Assembly: GCA_013399895.1 (NCBI GenBank)
Contig: VXBA01001882.1
Span: 496,254-560,253, forward strand
Reading direction: 5' to 3'
Length of the DNA stretch: 64,000 bases
Source of the DNA: Serilophus lunatus
Taxonomy: Eukaryota; Chordata; Aves; Passeriformes; Eurylaimidae
This document shows, piece by piece, positions 25,677 to 38,500 of the stretch. The position numbers and the translations under genes were made by a program. The notes beneath the pieces were generated by a model. It saw only the letters and a list, made by a program, of their open reading frames with translations, searched no databases and had not been told where the DNA came from. Every line of letters starts with the position of its first letter. Position 1 is the stretch's first letter.

Positions 25677-27536
25677 GTGAGTAATGTGAACAGCAATTCT
25701 GTGAGGATCCTCAGTCAGTATCACATCTCTCTCCAGACAAAAAAAGAGTGGCAGTTTGTGTTTTCACCAGGCAATCTGACTACAGTGAAGCTGGAGAACT
25801 TGTGTGGATGCAGCATTTACTCATATGACTAAAAGCATACTCTTCAGTATAGCTGGGACTTCAACCTCAGCCCCAGTGATTTATATCAGACCAGAACAGC
25901 TATCAGAAAATTAAAGAATTTTTCTTCCGCACCTTACTAATTGCAAACTGAAGGTTTGCAGCACTCAGAACTTCTTCTTGATCTAAAGAAATAGTCACAA
26001 AAGCAATAACCTGAGTAAAGTTCAGAAAGAAGTCAGCATATAGTAGCACCTCTGCAATATTGAAGAGATAAAAGGCAAAATTGGGAGAAATATGAAAGGT
26101 TTCTTTAAAAAGGAACTAGTCTAGGTTAGAACACGTATTGACAAAAGCATTTCCTCACCATGGTGCAATCACATTTTCCATTACTGCACTTTCTAAGGCT
26201 CTCAAGTTTCAGCACTGTAATATACAGTATGATTGTTTATGGGGAATGTGCCTTCCTTAAGTAATTTAAAAGGGGGAAAATCCATTTCAAATTCAAGACA
26301 CTTAATATATGAGTAAAAAGAAACATCTTTCAAAACAAAGATTAAGGAATGTGGTGTCTCTTGATTGGTTACAAATATTGAAAAGCATTATTCTCCTCTC
26401 AGTCCATTTTCCAAAAACAGAGGGGACTTACAAGTCTCTCAGTTTTCTCACTTACCCTTCAAAGAGTCAAGCAATGTCATGGAAATAGATGTAATTCTTG
26501 AACCCTGTGCTTCAGCAGAACATCTCCCTTTTTTGTTATGTTCAATAACTGTGTTAAAATCGAGCGGTTTCGAATAACAAGAAGCAAACTGAAGCAACCA
26601 AAGGGTTAATTACATTTCAAGCTTTCAGATTTATGTAAACCCTCCACAATGTCTACAAAAGTTTACAATAGCACAATGCCTTCATAAGTAAATTTATTCC
26701 CAAGAGAATCAGGTATAATGTGAAATGCAGTAGCAAAATAGAAAAAACAGTCATAAAAATACCAGGACAGATTTTATTTAATAATGAGTTGAACCGGCAA
26801 TTTTTACTTCACAACTGATATGCAAAGGGACATCTGCAGTCATTTATATTGGATGATAACTCAACAAGCCGTAGTAACTTGCTGCTTTCAGATGATGTAG
26901 TTGTCCCAAGGGACTGTCCAGAGTCTGAAGCCAGAAAGAAAACAGGAGAGTAGAATTGCTTTTAGTTTCCAATGAGACAAGTCCCAGCTGAGGCCACTGC
27001 GGTGATAATTTTAATACCAGGCTACAGACTGAAGAGCAGGTAAGAGTTCCTCAGAAGTTAGTCACAGGAACCTGCTCAAAGATACTTAATGAAAAGCCAC
27101 CTTGTGTTCAAGGCCAAATCAATCTCCCCAGTCCTGCAGCTTTCTTCCTCTGAGTGTCAGCACCAACCCTTCAAGCTGGAAGAGACATTCTCAGGGTTGT
27201 AACCCTGGCAAATAAAAGTTCATTTCTTCAACTGTGCTGTTTTTACATTATGAAAGCACCTTTTTCATGTATTTCCCAAATTTTCATCTTTCTCTTCATC
27301 ATGATCAAACTTATTTTAACATAAAAAATTAAAAGATTCAAGTTTATATTTTGAGCAACATACACCTTGAGGTAAGCTCTCTCCTAATGGTAGCAATAAC
27401 AGTGGTCTCTTGGAAGTAAATATATAAAAATATAGTGACTTTTAAGAAAGTCATATTTGAAACTTATCAAAATGTCCAATACTGTGTTGTTCTGTAACAT
27501 TCCCTAAAAAGTTCCTGCTGCCTTTTTGCTCTTTAG
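25677..27536 (+). other. SEMA3C: SEMA3C intron, 1.9 kb
   Basis: The reading frame continues open for 51 codons past the donor, to a stop at 25,830-25,832, and an ATTAAA lies at 25,910-25,915 (see findings). The intron ends in TTGCTCTTTAG. No transposable element recognised with confidence. Confidence 0.75.
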
Positions 27537-27950
27537 GTCAAGCTGAATGAGAGGATCATAGCTACTGAGCAAGGACTCCTCATTCGCTCTGTGCAAGACA
27601 GCGACCGGGGGCTCTACCACTGCATTGCAACGGAGAACAGCTTCAAGCAGACCTTAGCAAAGATCAATTTCAAAGTGTTGGATTCAGAGATGGTGGCTGT
27701 CATGACTGACAAGTGGTCCCCTTGGACCTGGGCCAGCTCGGTGAGGGCGCTGCAGTTCCACCCAAAGGACTTTGTGGGAGCTTTCAGCCACTCTGAGATG
27801 CAGATGATTAACCAATACTGCAAAGACAGCAGACAGCCAGGTCAGCAGAGGGAAGAATCCCAGAAGATGAGAGGGGACTACAGCAAACTAAAGGCCCTTA
27901 TCAATAGCAGGAAAAGTAGAAATAGAAGGAATCAATTACCTGGATCGTAA
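27537..27950 (+). CDS. SEMA3C: SEMA3C terminal coding exon: Ig domain end and basic tail (about residues 615-751)
   Basis: It has 137 codons plus TAA. It starts VKLNERIIATEQGLLIRSVQ, then DRGLYHCIATENSFKQT with the second Ig cysteine, then the DKWSPWTWASSVRAL segment. MINQYCKDS carries the cysteine that forms interchain dimers in class 3 semaphorins. The tail RKSRNRRNQLPGS is strongly basic, a region that binds neuropilin and matrix in the family. Human ends PES where this ends PGS. The acceptor is TGCTCTTTAG at 27,527-27,536. Confidence 0.95.
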   Translation, partial: VKLNERIIATEQGLLIRSVQDSDRGLYHCIATENSFKQTLAKINFKVLDSEMVAVMTDKWSPWTWASSVRALQFHPKDFVGAFSHSEMQMINQYCKDSRQPGQQREESQKMRGDYSKLKALINSRKSRNRRNQLPGS

Positions 27951-28039
27951 TTTTATTTTGTAGTAATAGATATGTTTGCCCTCACTGTAGGGGGCTTATA
28001 TTTGTCTGTTGAGAACAAATTTGAGCAAATCTTATAAAA

Positions 28040-28045
28040 AATAAA
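28040..28045 (+). terminator. SEMA3C: Proximal AATAAA in SEMA3C 3' UTR
   Basis: AATAAA about 90 nt after the stop codon. Use would give a very short 3' UTR. The downstream region is not clearly GT-rich. Confidence 0.25.
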
Positions 28046-28460
28046 TGAAAAGCCAACAAGCCTCAGAAAAGATCTGTCTCCCAGTGAAATGCAGTGTAAG
28101 TTAACTAAAGAAAATAACTCAGAGCATTTTCTTTCCTAGATGCTTATAGGCTGGGCTCTTTCCTAGAGGCAGAACTGGGTATTCATCTTAAACCAGATTC
28201 ACCTTTTACATCTCAGTATTTAATTAAAGCTGAGAAGAAACTTTTACAAAATGGTTGCATTAACTTGCAACTGTGGAACTTTACCAACTAGACTGGTTGT
28301 GAAAGAATCTGGGCTAAGATGCATGCTCAACGTAAGATGGTACTAAGATTTCCTTGCACTGCATTTAAGAACATGAGTTTCTTCATGTTTACTGCTCAAT
28401 ATTGGGTTTACAGCTTTCACTCATTGTCCAAATCATGTGAATGCATGCTGATAGGAAGCA

Positions 28461-28466
28461 AATAAA
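28461..28466 (+). terminator. SEMA3C: Second AATAAA in SEMA3C 3' UTR
   Basis: AATAAA about 510 nt after the stop, followed by TTTCATTCATTCAG. Possible alternative poly(A) signal. Confidence 0.25.
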
Positions 28467-29972
28467 GTATAGTAGAAATGTTTCATTCATTCAGAGGTCA
28501 AATGAAGGAACAAACAGAAGAAAAACAAAGAATTTATACTTTATCAGAGGAAGCACTGATTGTTGTGCATATTATGAGTTGTAATAAATTAATGAGTTCT
28601 GGAATGTAACTTAAAATATCTCTGCTCATATTGATTTTTATTGAAATAGGGTCTCCTATAACACTACATAGCTTTATAAGCAGCACAAAGGTAACGTGAG
28701 AATGTTCATTATACATAAAATTTTGAAAAACACCTAAGTGACTTAGGTATTTTAGCTATTTTTCAAAAGAATTACGCTCCAGTTTTTTTCAAAGGACAGA
28801 ATGTAGCTATACTGTATAGTGCTAACTCAGAAATGAAAAACACAGACTATCTTTATTCTGTTCCATTATTAAATTAGAGCTGGTTCTACAATATGGAAAC
28901 AAGTCATAAGTGTCTTTGAAAAATTTAAAACATTATTTTTTCATCTGTTTTCTTGAAGTTGCAAATATTTTAAATAGAATTTCTAATTAAACCATTTCTA
29001 TTTTCCAGTCTTTGTACCCTTTTTCTTTTCCATGTTATTTTCCCAATTTCCTCCTATTTTCAGTTCTGTGCTGAAAAGCAGATCAGGAAAAGAAAAGCAA
29101 AAAAAAAAAAAAAAGAATGAGGGAAAAATAAAACTGAAAAATGGACTTGGGTCAAAAAACAAAAAGTATAAGTTGATAGATATGTTCAAACAGAAATCGT
29201 ACATTGAAGAAGCAGCTGTTAGGTCTAATGAAGTTAAGTTGTGCTAAAAATTAGGTGAATGTGCATCAAGCCATCCTAGGAAAAACAATCTTTTTTTTTT
29301 TTTTCTTTGAGCAACACTAATGCCAAAAAAATAGTAACAAATCATCAGCCATTTTACTATGTAAGAGTCTTCTGGAAGCCACTGGGTCTGTTCGAAACAG
29401 ATAACAGGGATTAAAAATGTATGAGTACCTTAAAAAAGTGATGATTATTTATGATACTATACAAAAATATAAACTGATGTTCAGCTCAAAACTGAGCTAT
29501 GCTAAATTAAAATTCTGCTTCTATTATTCTATTACTGTGGGAGTGAATCTACAGGGCATACAGAGAGGGAACACCTGTGCCCACGTGAATGAAGATTTAG
29601 TGCAATGGAGATAACTCTGGTATTTACCCGGTATCAATTTAGCACCACCTGATGCAGGATAGCTGGGAAATGGGCCCTGATCAAACCACTTAAACATTGT
29701 TTCTAAATCCCTTTGATGCAGGCAGGAGTTCTTTAAATTTAATTCATGGGCGTACTGCTTGCATCAAAAAGCATGGCAGTGCCAGCCTGCTCATATACTG
29801 CCCTCGAGTTATGTGCTTTCCTTAATCAAGCCCTAAATGCATATTTCTGCAATATTTAGCCACTGGTAACTCAGGACCTTCTCATGGAAGTCATCAGGAA
29901 ACTTTTACTTCAGTGAGCTTGGATTTGGTCCCAAGACCTGGCAAAGAAAACTCTGGAGGGTAAAAAAAAAGT

Positions 29973-30094
29973 AAAAAAAAAAAGAGAGAGGGTTAAGGGA
30001 AAATAAGGAAATAAGAGTTTGGCTGGGTTTGTTATTTTTTGCCAGCAGACTTTTACTGCAGCACACTACGTTCTCTCTCTCTCTTTTTTTTTTT
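29973..30094 (+). repeat. Low-complexity inverted repeat in SEMA3C 3' UTR
   Basis: Eleven A followed by GAGAGAG at 29,973-29,990 is perfectly complementary to CTCTCTC followed by eleven T at 30,077-30,094. This gives an 18-bp stem with an 86-nt loop. Both arms are simple sequence. Confidence 0.6.
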
Positions 30095-30582
30095 TTTTTT
30101 CTCCCTGAAGATGACTGACTTCTGAGGTGTGTAAGTGATAAACCAAAAATCGAGTGCCATGAAATAGAACTACCTCCTGGAATTACACTAGTGTGTATCC
30201 TCTGTATGCTGCCATGCTCTTCCTATTCTCCCGTTAGATTTCGCTGCAGAGTTAGTCTGATACTAATGTGTATTGCAAGGATCATAATTGATTCCAGATG
30301 GAATACAGTGATTAATAGGTATTTAAGGGTACAATTTGCCCTCTAAGTGGGTAGGTACAGTAATATCTTAATAGGCCCCCATTAGGCTTCAGAAATTAGT
30401 TACACTGTTTCCTAATAGAATATTGGCAATAAGGGATTCCGTTAAAACAATCAGCATAGCTCAGAATTTCATATGATTATAAAATAATATTTTTAAAGCT
30501 GCTTCATATACCATTATTATGGTATGACTGTTTAAGGGATTATACTTAAACTAACATTTTTCCTGCTGCACGAGAACATCAG

Positions 30583-30602
30583 TATATATATATATATATA
30601 TA
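30583..30602. repeat. (TA)n microsatellite
   Basis: Roughly ten TA units following CAG, in the SEMA3C 3' UTR. Likely length-polymorphic. Confidence 0.85.
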
Positions 30603-31274
30603 AAATAAGCTTCTGTCAGTGCATAACTGGTCCAAGCTTCCATGCTTTAGGAGCCTTCCCCCATGTATAGAGTAGCCAGGAGCCAGATGCTCAGCTGGTA
30701 TAAACTAATGTAACTTCCTTGCTGTCTATTTAGCTCCTGTGGTTGATACCAGCTGAGGATTTGACCCTAAATGTACAGAATAGACAAACTGCAAGATTTA
30801 TTTGTTTAAAGTAGCCCCTCTACTGTAGGTGACACCAAATCTTAAGATTGTAATATTTGTGCTATTTAATACTTCCTATTTTGAGGATTACTAAATAATG
30901 TATATAATTTTATTCCTTAAAAATTACAAAAGCAAAGTAACTTCTAGGCTTAACTTCACCAAATGTAAAGATATGTTCTCTATTAAGAGCTTCACCATGT
31001 ACTGGTATTTTTTGCTATTTTTATTTTGTGTAATTTGTAAAGTTTGCTGAAATCCTGACCTAACAATGTGTTCTTTGCAATTGTTGTTACTGTAGATATG
31101 CGTGTTTTATTAAGAAAATCTGGTTTTTAAAAGTGTAGGTATGTGTATGAGTTCCTAGCATGATGAAACTGTCAATTACAGTGAATATGCCTCATATAGT
31201 GTGTAAGAAAGAACAAAATGTAGTTTAACATAGTGCTATTTAATTGAATATCTAAAATGCTATTTGCCTGACAA

Positions 31275-31280
31275 AATAAA
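31275..31280 (+). terminator. SEMA3C: Distal poly(A) signal of SEMA3C
   Basis: AATAAA in GACAAAATAAAGTG, followed 15-20 nt later by a likely cleavage region near 31,296-31,300 and then TTTGTTGTTTTC, a GT/T-rich downstream element. This is the best-formed signal after the stop codon. Confidence 0.6.
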
Positions 31281-32559
31281 GTGTGTTGCAACATCTTAAA
31301 AATTTGTTGTTTTCTCCCTCATGGATGTGTGTTAAAAATAAGGAAATTTAAAAAAAAATAAATCTGAAAAGCAATCACATAGATCTTCTAAATAAGTCCA
31401 AGAAAATACTCAGAGCATCAGGTATTGCAGCTGGTCAGTTCTGAGCCCTGTCCTGGGCTGACCACTCAGTCACAGAAATATCAAGGAACTTCTGAAAAGT
31501 CAGAGACTAATTATTTCAGAAATTATCCATATAAACACCTTGTATATAAGCAGGTTACCTTTTATTTTATTTGTAAAAAGAAACAATTGGTTTTCTACTA
31601 GAAGTATAAAGTTTATCAGAAATGTCTGACTAAAAAAGGGGAGTGAAGTATAAATGCTTTCTGCTTTTATTCTACTAAGGAGAAAAAAAAAAAAAAGGCA
31701 CAGACCCTAAAAAACCCACAACAACGATAGAAAAATTTCAACAACAAAAAAACCCGAAGCACATCCTGCAAAATCCTGCTTCTTTCAGCTGAAATTCAGC
31801 CTTCTCCAGACAGCTCTGCAGGGAATACAAGCTGCTGGGACTGCACCACAGGGAGTCACAGCTCTCTCCTGTTTCCTGGCTTGTACTTGGAGTGAAATAA
31901 CCTGCCTGACACCTACAGTATGCTCCTCTTTCCTGCATCTGTCGTCCATGCAGTGTTATTGCTGCTCTTCTTACCGTCTGTTTTTCCAGATGGGTTTTAA
32001 CTAGAAAGCCTGGGGCCTCCTCAGTTCTTCAGGACAATAATTAGAAACTAAATGTCACAAATACTGACCTTCGCAACAAGGTTCTGGGTCATTAAACCTG
32101 GATTTTGATATCCCAGACAGATAGGTTGCTGCAAGGCTTTATGAAGTGTGAGTAGATAAGATTACCTCACTCCAGGATTTCCGTACTGGCTGGTTCCTAC
32201 ATGTGCTGATATTGGATAGTTACCTGGTCAGCACCCGGACTAGTTTGGGTTGGAAGCTGAGGTTTCAAGCACTCTGCATATGCTGTAGGAAATGTTTGGA
32301 TTAGGCTCCAGAAAAGATGGACATTTACAGAGTTCTATGCTCTGGGGAACCTTTCCCAGGTCAGATCCTCTCTCCATCATTCTCAGCTGTCTTTTGCTGA
32401 TCTCCTCCTTCCTTTTTGATCCCTCTTGCAGAGTTCAACACTTAAGGTTTTGATTCCTTAGCTCCAAGCAGTGACAAAACAAGACATGGGACTTCTCTGG
32501 ACATCATCAAGGGTCTCACCCTTCTCCTTTGCCTTTCAAATGTCTATTAGATTACTTCT

Positions 32560-32579
32560 CCCCCACCCCCCCACCCCCC
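32560..32579 (-). repeat. C-rich tract, G-quadruplex-type on the minus strand
   Basis: Runs of five, seven and six C separated by single A. On the minus strand this gives three long G-runs, able to supply four GGG tracts by splitting one run. Followed by a short CA repeat. Confidence 0.5.
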
Positions 32580-35500
32580 ACACACACCTTGAGACTACTG
32601 CTTTTTCTAAGGTTTTCCTTCTGGTGGCAAGACCTTTCTAAGGTTTCCCTTCAAGTAAAAGCAAGATGGAAAATTTACACAATTCCTCACAGCACAAAGC
32701 AGTGTCAAGCACAGCCTCTTCTAGGTGGCTGCAGAAGCCTGGAGGGGACCAGTGAAAAATGTTGCCCGCATAGAAGGCACCACTGGGTGGCTCTCAAAGC
32801 TCTCAGATGATTGTTGGCTCTGGAATTAATTGCTGCCTCCAGAATAGTCAGTAGATGTAATTCTGTGGGGCAGGCCATGAAAAATAGGTTGTGGCATTGT
32901 GGATTTTGCCTGAAGCAATGGACTAGCTCTCAGGAGACCAATGCTTCTTTATCCTTTGCACTGCAACTGGCTTGCTGAGCCCTTCGTATGCACTGGTGGT
33001 CTGGGGAGAACTGACTTCATGCGCTATGAGCCCAAGTAAAACTGCACACAGATACTCACCAGCAGATCTCAGATATACATGCATACATACAAAGGAACTT
33101 TTCTTTCCATACAGTATTTACCTTTCTTTAATATACATATATATGTTTTTTCTGTTCCCACGTAGGCAGAATCAGACCTCAGAGTCCCAAGACTTCACTG
33201 GCTTTTAGATACAGCAGTTACCATCTCTGAGTATTTTAATATACAAGTAATTAGTCAACAAAAGCCCTTTCTTCTATTCACATTCCTTTCTAACTTACCT
33301 TGTTCTGTACTGTCTCAACAAGAATTTCCTTTTAGCACCAGGAGACTAACACAGTGTAAGAAATAAAAAATGTGCTGTCATTTAACACATCTAACTTAAA
33401 CTAAAGACTGAGATGTAAAGATACTTTGGCATTCTGAACACTCCAAGAAACAAATTCAACACAGCTGGCTCAGCAGTCAACAAATAATTACTTTACAGCG
33501 ATAGACTGTCCTGTATCCCAGGACTCATTATTGGATTCCGTACACAGCTTTACAAAGCAAACAGCATTTGTGTATTCTTAGCAGTCTATCAGCTTCATTA
33601 CTCCTGATTTGAATGCCTTATATGCTGGCCTTATAAACAAACCCGAATGTTTACTGAAGTCCACATTCAAGACAGTTAAGGTATTTCCACATATCCAACA
33701 TTTTACAGAGCCTTACATTTTTTCCAAAGGATTTTAGAAAAAACAGATTAAAAAAACAAAACAGTATTGTTGTCTGTGGGAAATGAGAGTCAATAAAAGA
33801 GACTGTTTTCTAGCTGAGCAACTTGTACAGCAACATGCATCATGGGGAAGGAGTAAGAAAAATGCATTTGCTTAACCTTAGGTTTGCAACTCTTTTGGAT
33901 GGTTGCTGTTCCTTGGCTCTTAGCAGTAGTTCTTTTTCCAGTATCTGGTCTCTCTGTCTCCATTTCAAAGGCCCCTAAGAGTCATATGGTTTATACTTGT
34001 TTTCGAGTTGATAACTTAGAACATGATGTCCAGGGCATCCTTTCAGGCCTTTTGTCTAATAAGACCTCAGCAAAAATACTATTACATACAGTTTTGCCTA
34101 CGATACCTGCCTAAATAATTTCTTCAGCCGATACAGTATTTGGAAAAAAGAATATTTGTAAGATTTTGCTCGAAATGACAGAGAAAGAAGAACAGGACCC
34201 CTGAAAAAAACAAAGCAATGGAACATGTAATGATCCTTATATGAACACTATGAATATTTATATGCTATTACATGTTCTAATGATAGAAAAATACTATATT
34301 AGCCTTGAAAGTCCAATTTTCCCATAGATCAAAGCTCACCAACACTGTGACCTCTTTCACTGCTCACAATGACGATCCAGTTGAGCTTTTTCAAGAGCTT
34401 TTATGCCCTTCTTAATTTTTGTTAAAAATTCAACCATTTCCTCCTTCAAAAGCTCTTCTTCTAGGGTTCTACTCCTCCTTCTTTATATGGGCTCTTCTTT
34501 ATTCTTTTTCTTTTCCTCAGTTCAACTCAGGCTAGTAGTCACAGAAGGGTTACTTTAATTTAAATGTTTTCATTACCACCGCTTTTCCCACCAATACTCT
34601 GAAATATATTACAAATTATAATCTTCAAAAGATGCTGCCCTTTGTCTGCTTTATCAAGCTTCTCTGCTTTGTAGTGTCATTTAGCAAACAAAATATAAAA
34701 ATTATCTTCGAGGTGTATATATCCTTTGGGCTTAAGAACAAGGACCAGAACTAGACTACTAAGTTGTGTGCATATGTTCAAACTTGAAAAATATTTTGGT
34801 AATATTATGTTCTAATTTTTTTCATCTCTACATTCATGTTGGAGACTATTCTTTATTTCATGCTTGACACTACAAGTATCCTAACTAAAGGATTTTATTT
34901 TGTGGAACTTGACATAGACAAAGGATATAGAGAAAAAAATATCAATAGATTATGTTATATAGATCTATTTGTCAGATTGCCAGTCACAAATACATTCCTT
35001 TAAATTGCCTGTAGGGGAAATTATTTTGTTACTCCGGTAAATTATAAAAATAATTATTCCGAGCTATCCAAAACAATGAACAAAAAAATTGTTCCTTAGA
35101 CTGTTTTCTTTGGAGGGAAAGCTTAAAGGCTTTGCCACAGAGGAGCAAAATCACCTTTACTATCATAGCACCAAATCCAGGTCTCTCCTTCACATACATG
35201 AGACAAAAAGGGGCTCACAAGTTTCATTCCCATTACAGTTTTCTAAGGGTTAGGAAGATTTAGGATATTTACCTATATATGGATATTTCTGTCCTTTGCT
35301 GAGCCCTCCACTTAGTGATATCTGAGTTATCAGGAAATGGTTAAAGCAAAGAATAACGTGCCTGGTGAGCTACTCACGGCTCCAGAATTTAGGAATAATG
35401 TTTGGTGCCATGTAGTAACCGCCTGGCTGTTTGGAGAATGGTAGTCATTCCCTGCAGAGCAGCTGTTTAGTGTGGTACACACTGGCCAAGGAGCCCTACA

Positions 35501-38500
35501 TAGAGTTAGAGACAGTTCATTTTGTAGTGTTGCTGGAGACCAGTTAGAGATTAACAAAAAGAATTGCCTTGCCAGTTTATTCGTTTCTGTCAAGAAGGCA
35601 AGCTGTTATTTTGAAAGGAGCTAATGACACGATGGTGAAAACCATATAAGCAGAACAGAAACTTCCCCTGTATCCTCCAGCCAACTGTAAAGTCAGCCAG
35701 CAGAAATCCTGGAAATGGTACAAGCCTTCCTGCATCGAGAGCACTCAGGTTTGGGTGCCAAGAATAAATCTCACTGAGGGAAACCTCTGAAGTAACTGTC
35801 GTTGACTGAGCTGTTCCTGGCTGTGAAGGCAAAGTTGAGTGTGGCAGACGGTGTCATGCCATACCAGATGCTGCATCTCCCGATTTACACCAGATTTTGC
35901 CTTACTTGTCAGTGTGGGAAGAGAAGGAGATGGTGCAGTCCTCCTTCCTTTACCTTAGGCTGGCAGCACTGAGCCTCTCCTTCAGTTTATTCCAACGACT
36001 CCGTGCTGTCCCAGAAAGCTGAGACAGTCATAAACATCTTTTAACTGGTTGAATAAGTCAATTCACAGCTGTTTTTCATCACCAGAATATTGCCAAGCAA
36101 CCATTGGGTCTAGGTCATTATTTTAAAACCTTCTACCAGGGCAAAGCACTAAGTTGCACAAAGACAGCTTTAGGCCATCTCGACATCCCAAAGAAGGGCA
36201 CAGTGCTGGGAAGGTGGGTCCATCAACCAAGAACTCCCCAATTTGCAAATAATGCTTGCGGTGACCTCTTTCAGCTTTAGGATGGGAGAATAGTTTCTAT
36301 AATGCTAATCTGCATGCTGCACATGTGTATTTCCCTAAATGAGGTTCAACATACTTTCAACTTGAAATATAGCTACTTGAAAAAACAAGAAATATAGAGT
36401 TCAAGTCAAGGCAGTTCATGCTAAAATACCCTAAGTCTTGTGCAAGGTCATAAACTCCTTGGCTAATGCACACATAATCTAGCAATTCCTATCCACAGAT
36501 CCTAGGAATAATCCAGCAAGTATTTCCTTGAAGACATATTAAATTGCAATCCAGTCCAATTTACGCCCTTTCTCAGTTCCTTAAGCCAGATTCCTAGTGA
36601 AAACTCCTGCTGATGTTACTCAGCTTGGATGAAAGAGGGCTGAATAAGGCCTGTGGGAATTAACTTTCTGAGAATCGTGCTCAGTCTCCTTTTCCCTGTG
36701 TCCAGGATCTTCTAAATTTGAAATCTTTCTCACCACCTGGTCAAGGGTGATCTATAACCTCTCCTCATAAATTCATTCCAAGTCATTGAGAAGAACACTT
36801 GTTTTCTGTGTTATTTATTTTAAGTTACTATGGCCATAGTAACCATATACAAATTTTGGATATTGCAAACACACAGTTTATAATAATGACAAATTATTCA
36901 GAAGGCATATTTTTTAAAAAAATAATCAGAGAAAATGTCTCAATAATATTAAGAAAAATCAAAAACCAAAATTATAATTAAATGATCTCCTATAGATTCC
37001 GGTATTATGTAGCAAAAGAGAAATTAAAATGTAGTCTGCTGTTGACTTTACTTGACAAATTTCAGTCATAACTGTGACAATTTTATTCTTCTCCGTCATC
37101 TCTGTAATACAACCACTAGATTACTTCCTCCACACTGAGTTATAAATAAGGTTTCTAAACTTCTTCACTGGATGTTCTCCTTTGTAGGGAGAACCACATT
37201 TTTTCAGGAGTAGATGCAATCCTGAACCAAACTGGGAGACACGCATGAATTTTTATCCCTGGCTGTCTTATGGCAACGCTGTTTAGTCCAACTACATCAA
37301 CACCATTATTGCCAGTTTGATGAATTATGACAGTTGGAACCTATTTTCTGCATTGAATTTGACTTTAAAGTTGGCTAGATGGTCCTAGAACATGCTGCTG
37401 CATAACATTAGCGAGCATATGGCTCATATTCTCCTTGCTGTTGATCAGAGACTACTTAAGATCTGGTTTTACAATGTGCTTCCGCACTTAGAAAATATAA
37501 AGTGAATCAGTTCTTCAGTTCAGCCCTGGATGAGAAACTTACTAATAGTGTACCATTAACCAAATATTAAGTTGATTTTAAGGATAAAAATTTTAAAAAC
37601 CATAAATTTTAAAAACCCCTTCCATTGCCATAGGGAACAGTAACTTGGCAATGTACTGGTGCTTTGTATCTCCAAAGGTTATTTTGACTTCCTGAATATA
37701 GGAATTTGTACCAGCTGTGCAGTTTAATTTTCCTGACACAAAACTTGACCCTTCATCACCCAAACTGTCTTTGCAGGGTGATTCTGTGTTTTTCTTTGTT
37801 TGTTTGTTTGTAACTCTCTTGACTCAAAGAAACATATGATTTAATTAATATGGGAGAGCTGCAGACACAGTTTAGCACAGCCTGAATTTATGTTTTCATT
37901 TGGCTGGTCAGAAAATTGGTTGCAATTCAAAATGAATATGTCATTCCACATCTCACACACTGTTCTGCAGACAGCTACACATGCACAGCAACAGCTGAAA
38001 TGAAAATGTAAATCTCAGAGGATATTTAACCTCCAATATTTTCAGCTTCTCTTATCACCACAGACCCCAGATTGCATTCTGGCCTTTTCACAAAGATAAA
38101 AAAGGATTTGAACTTCTGAAAAAAGAGTTATAGCAAATAAACACAATGTATGCCCATACAGTCCTCTGCTTGTAAGCAAACAATTGCTAGTATTTTATAA
38201 GTAGCCTTGAGAGATGATTTGGACCTTTCCTGGTGTGTGCTAGCTGACTGCTATAAAGCCTGCAGAAGCATGCTACCACCTCACAGTGACTTCCAGTAAC
38301 ATAAGAAAGCTGACTACAACTCACCCATTGCCATGGATGGAGCTGCATGTTTGTAAAATAGCGGGAGGCTTCCTCTTCCCTCTAGTTTGAAATCTGAAGT
38401 TACAAAGAGATGTTTTTTTGCAGCTCATGTGCTGGAGAAAACACACACAAAAAAGAAGAGAACTGATACAGAGAAAACAATTTTCTGTTAAGGTAAATAT

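Larger units (their letters stand above)
644..31300 (+). other. SEMA3C: SEMA3C gene, 3' part (eight coding exons plus 3' UTR)
   Basis: Secreted class 3 semaphorin, a guidance and morphogenesis ligand that signals through neuropilin/plexin receptors (family knowledge). The eight exons join in phase into about 422 codons that match human SEMA3C collinearly to the C-terminus. If the protein is 751 residues, as in human, the window encodes about residues 329-751. The order is: end of the sema propeller, PSI domain, basic furin-type site, Ig domain with two cysteines, interchain-type cysteine and a lysine/arginine-rich tail. Every intron begins GT and ends AG. Upstream exons (signal peptide and first half of the sema domain) are outside the window. 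SEMA3C rather than another SEMA3 is supported by near-identity in the PSI, Ig and tail exons and by the neighbouring CD36 gene in convergent orientation. Confidence 0.95.
27951..31300 (+). other. SEMA3C: SEMA3C 3' UTR (about 3.3 kb)
   Basis: Non-coding sequence from the stop codon to the most distal convincing poly(A) signal at 31,275-31,280, which is followed by a T/GT-rich stretch from about 31,302. It contains A- and T-homopolymer tracts, a TA microsatellite and several earlier AATAAA motifs. The end is predicted from motifs only. A ~3 kb 3' UTR is plausible for this gene. Confidence 0.6.

Noticed and set aside
33884..34114. ORF with a hydrophobic signal-peptide-like start
   Set aside because: Starts with TTG rather than ATG, is only 76 codons and has no context or homology.
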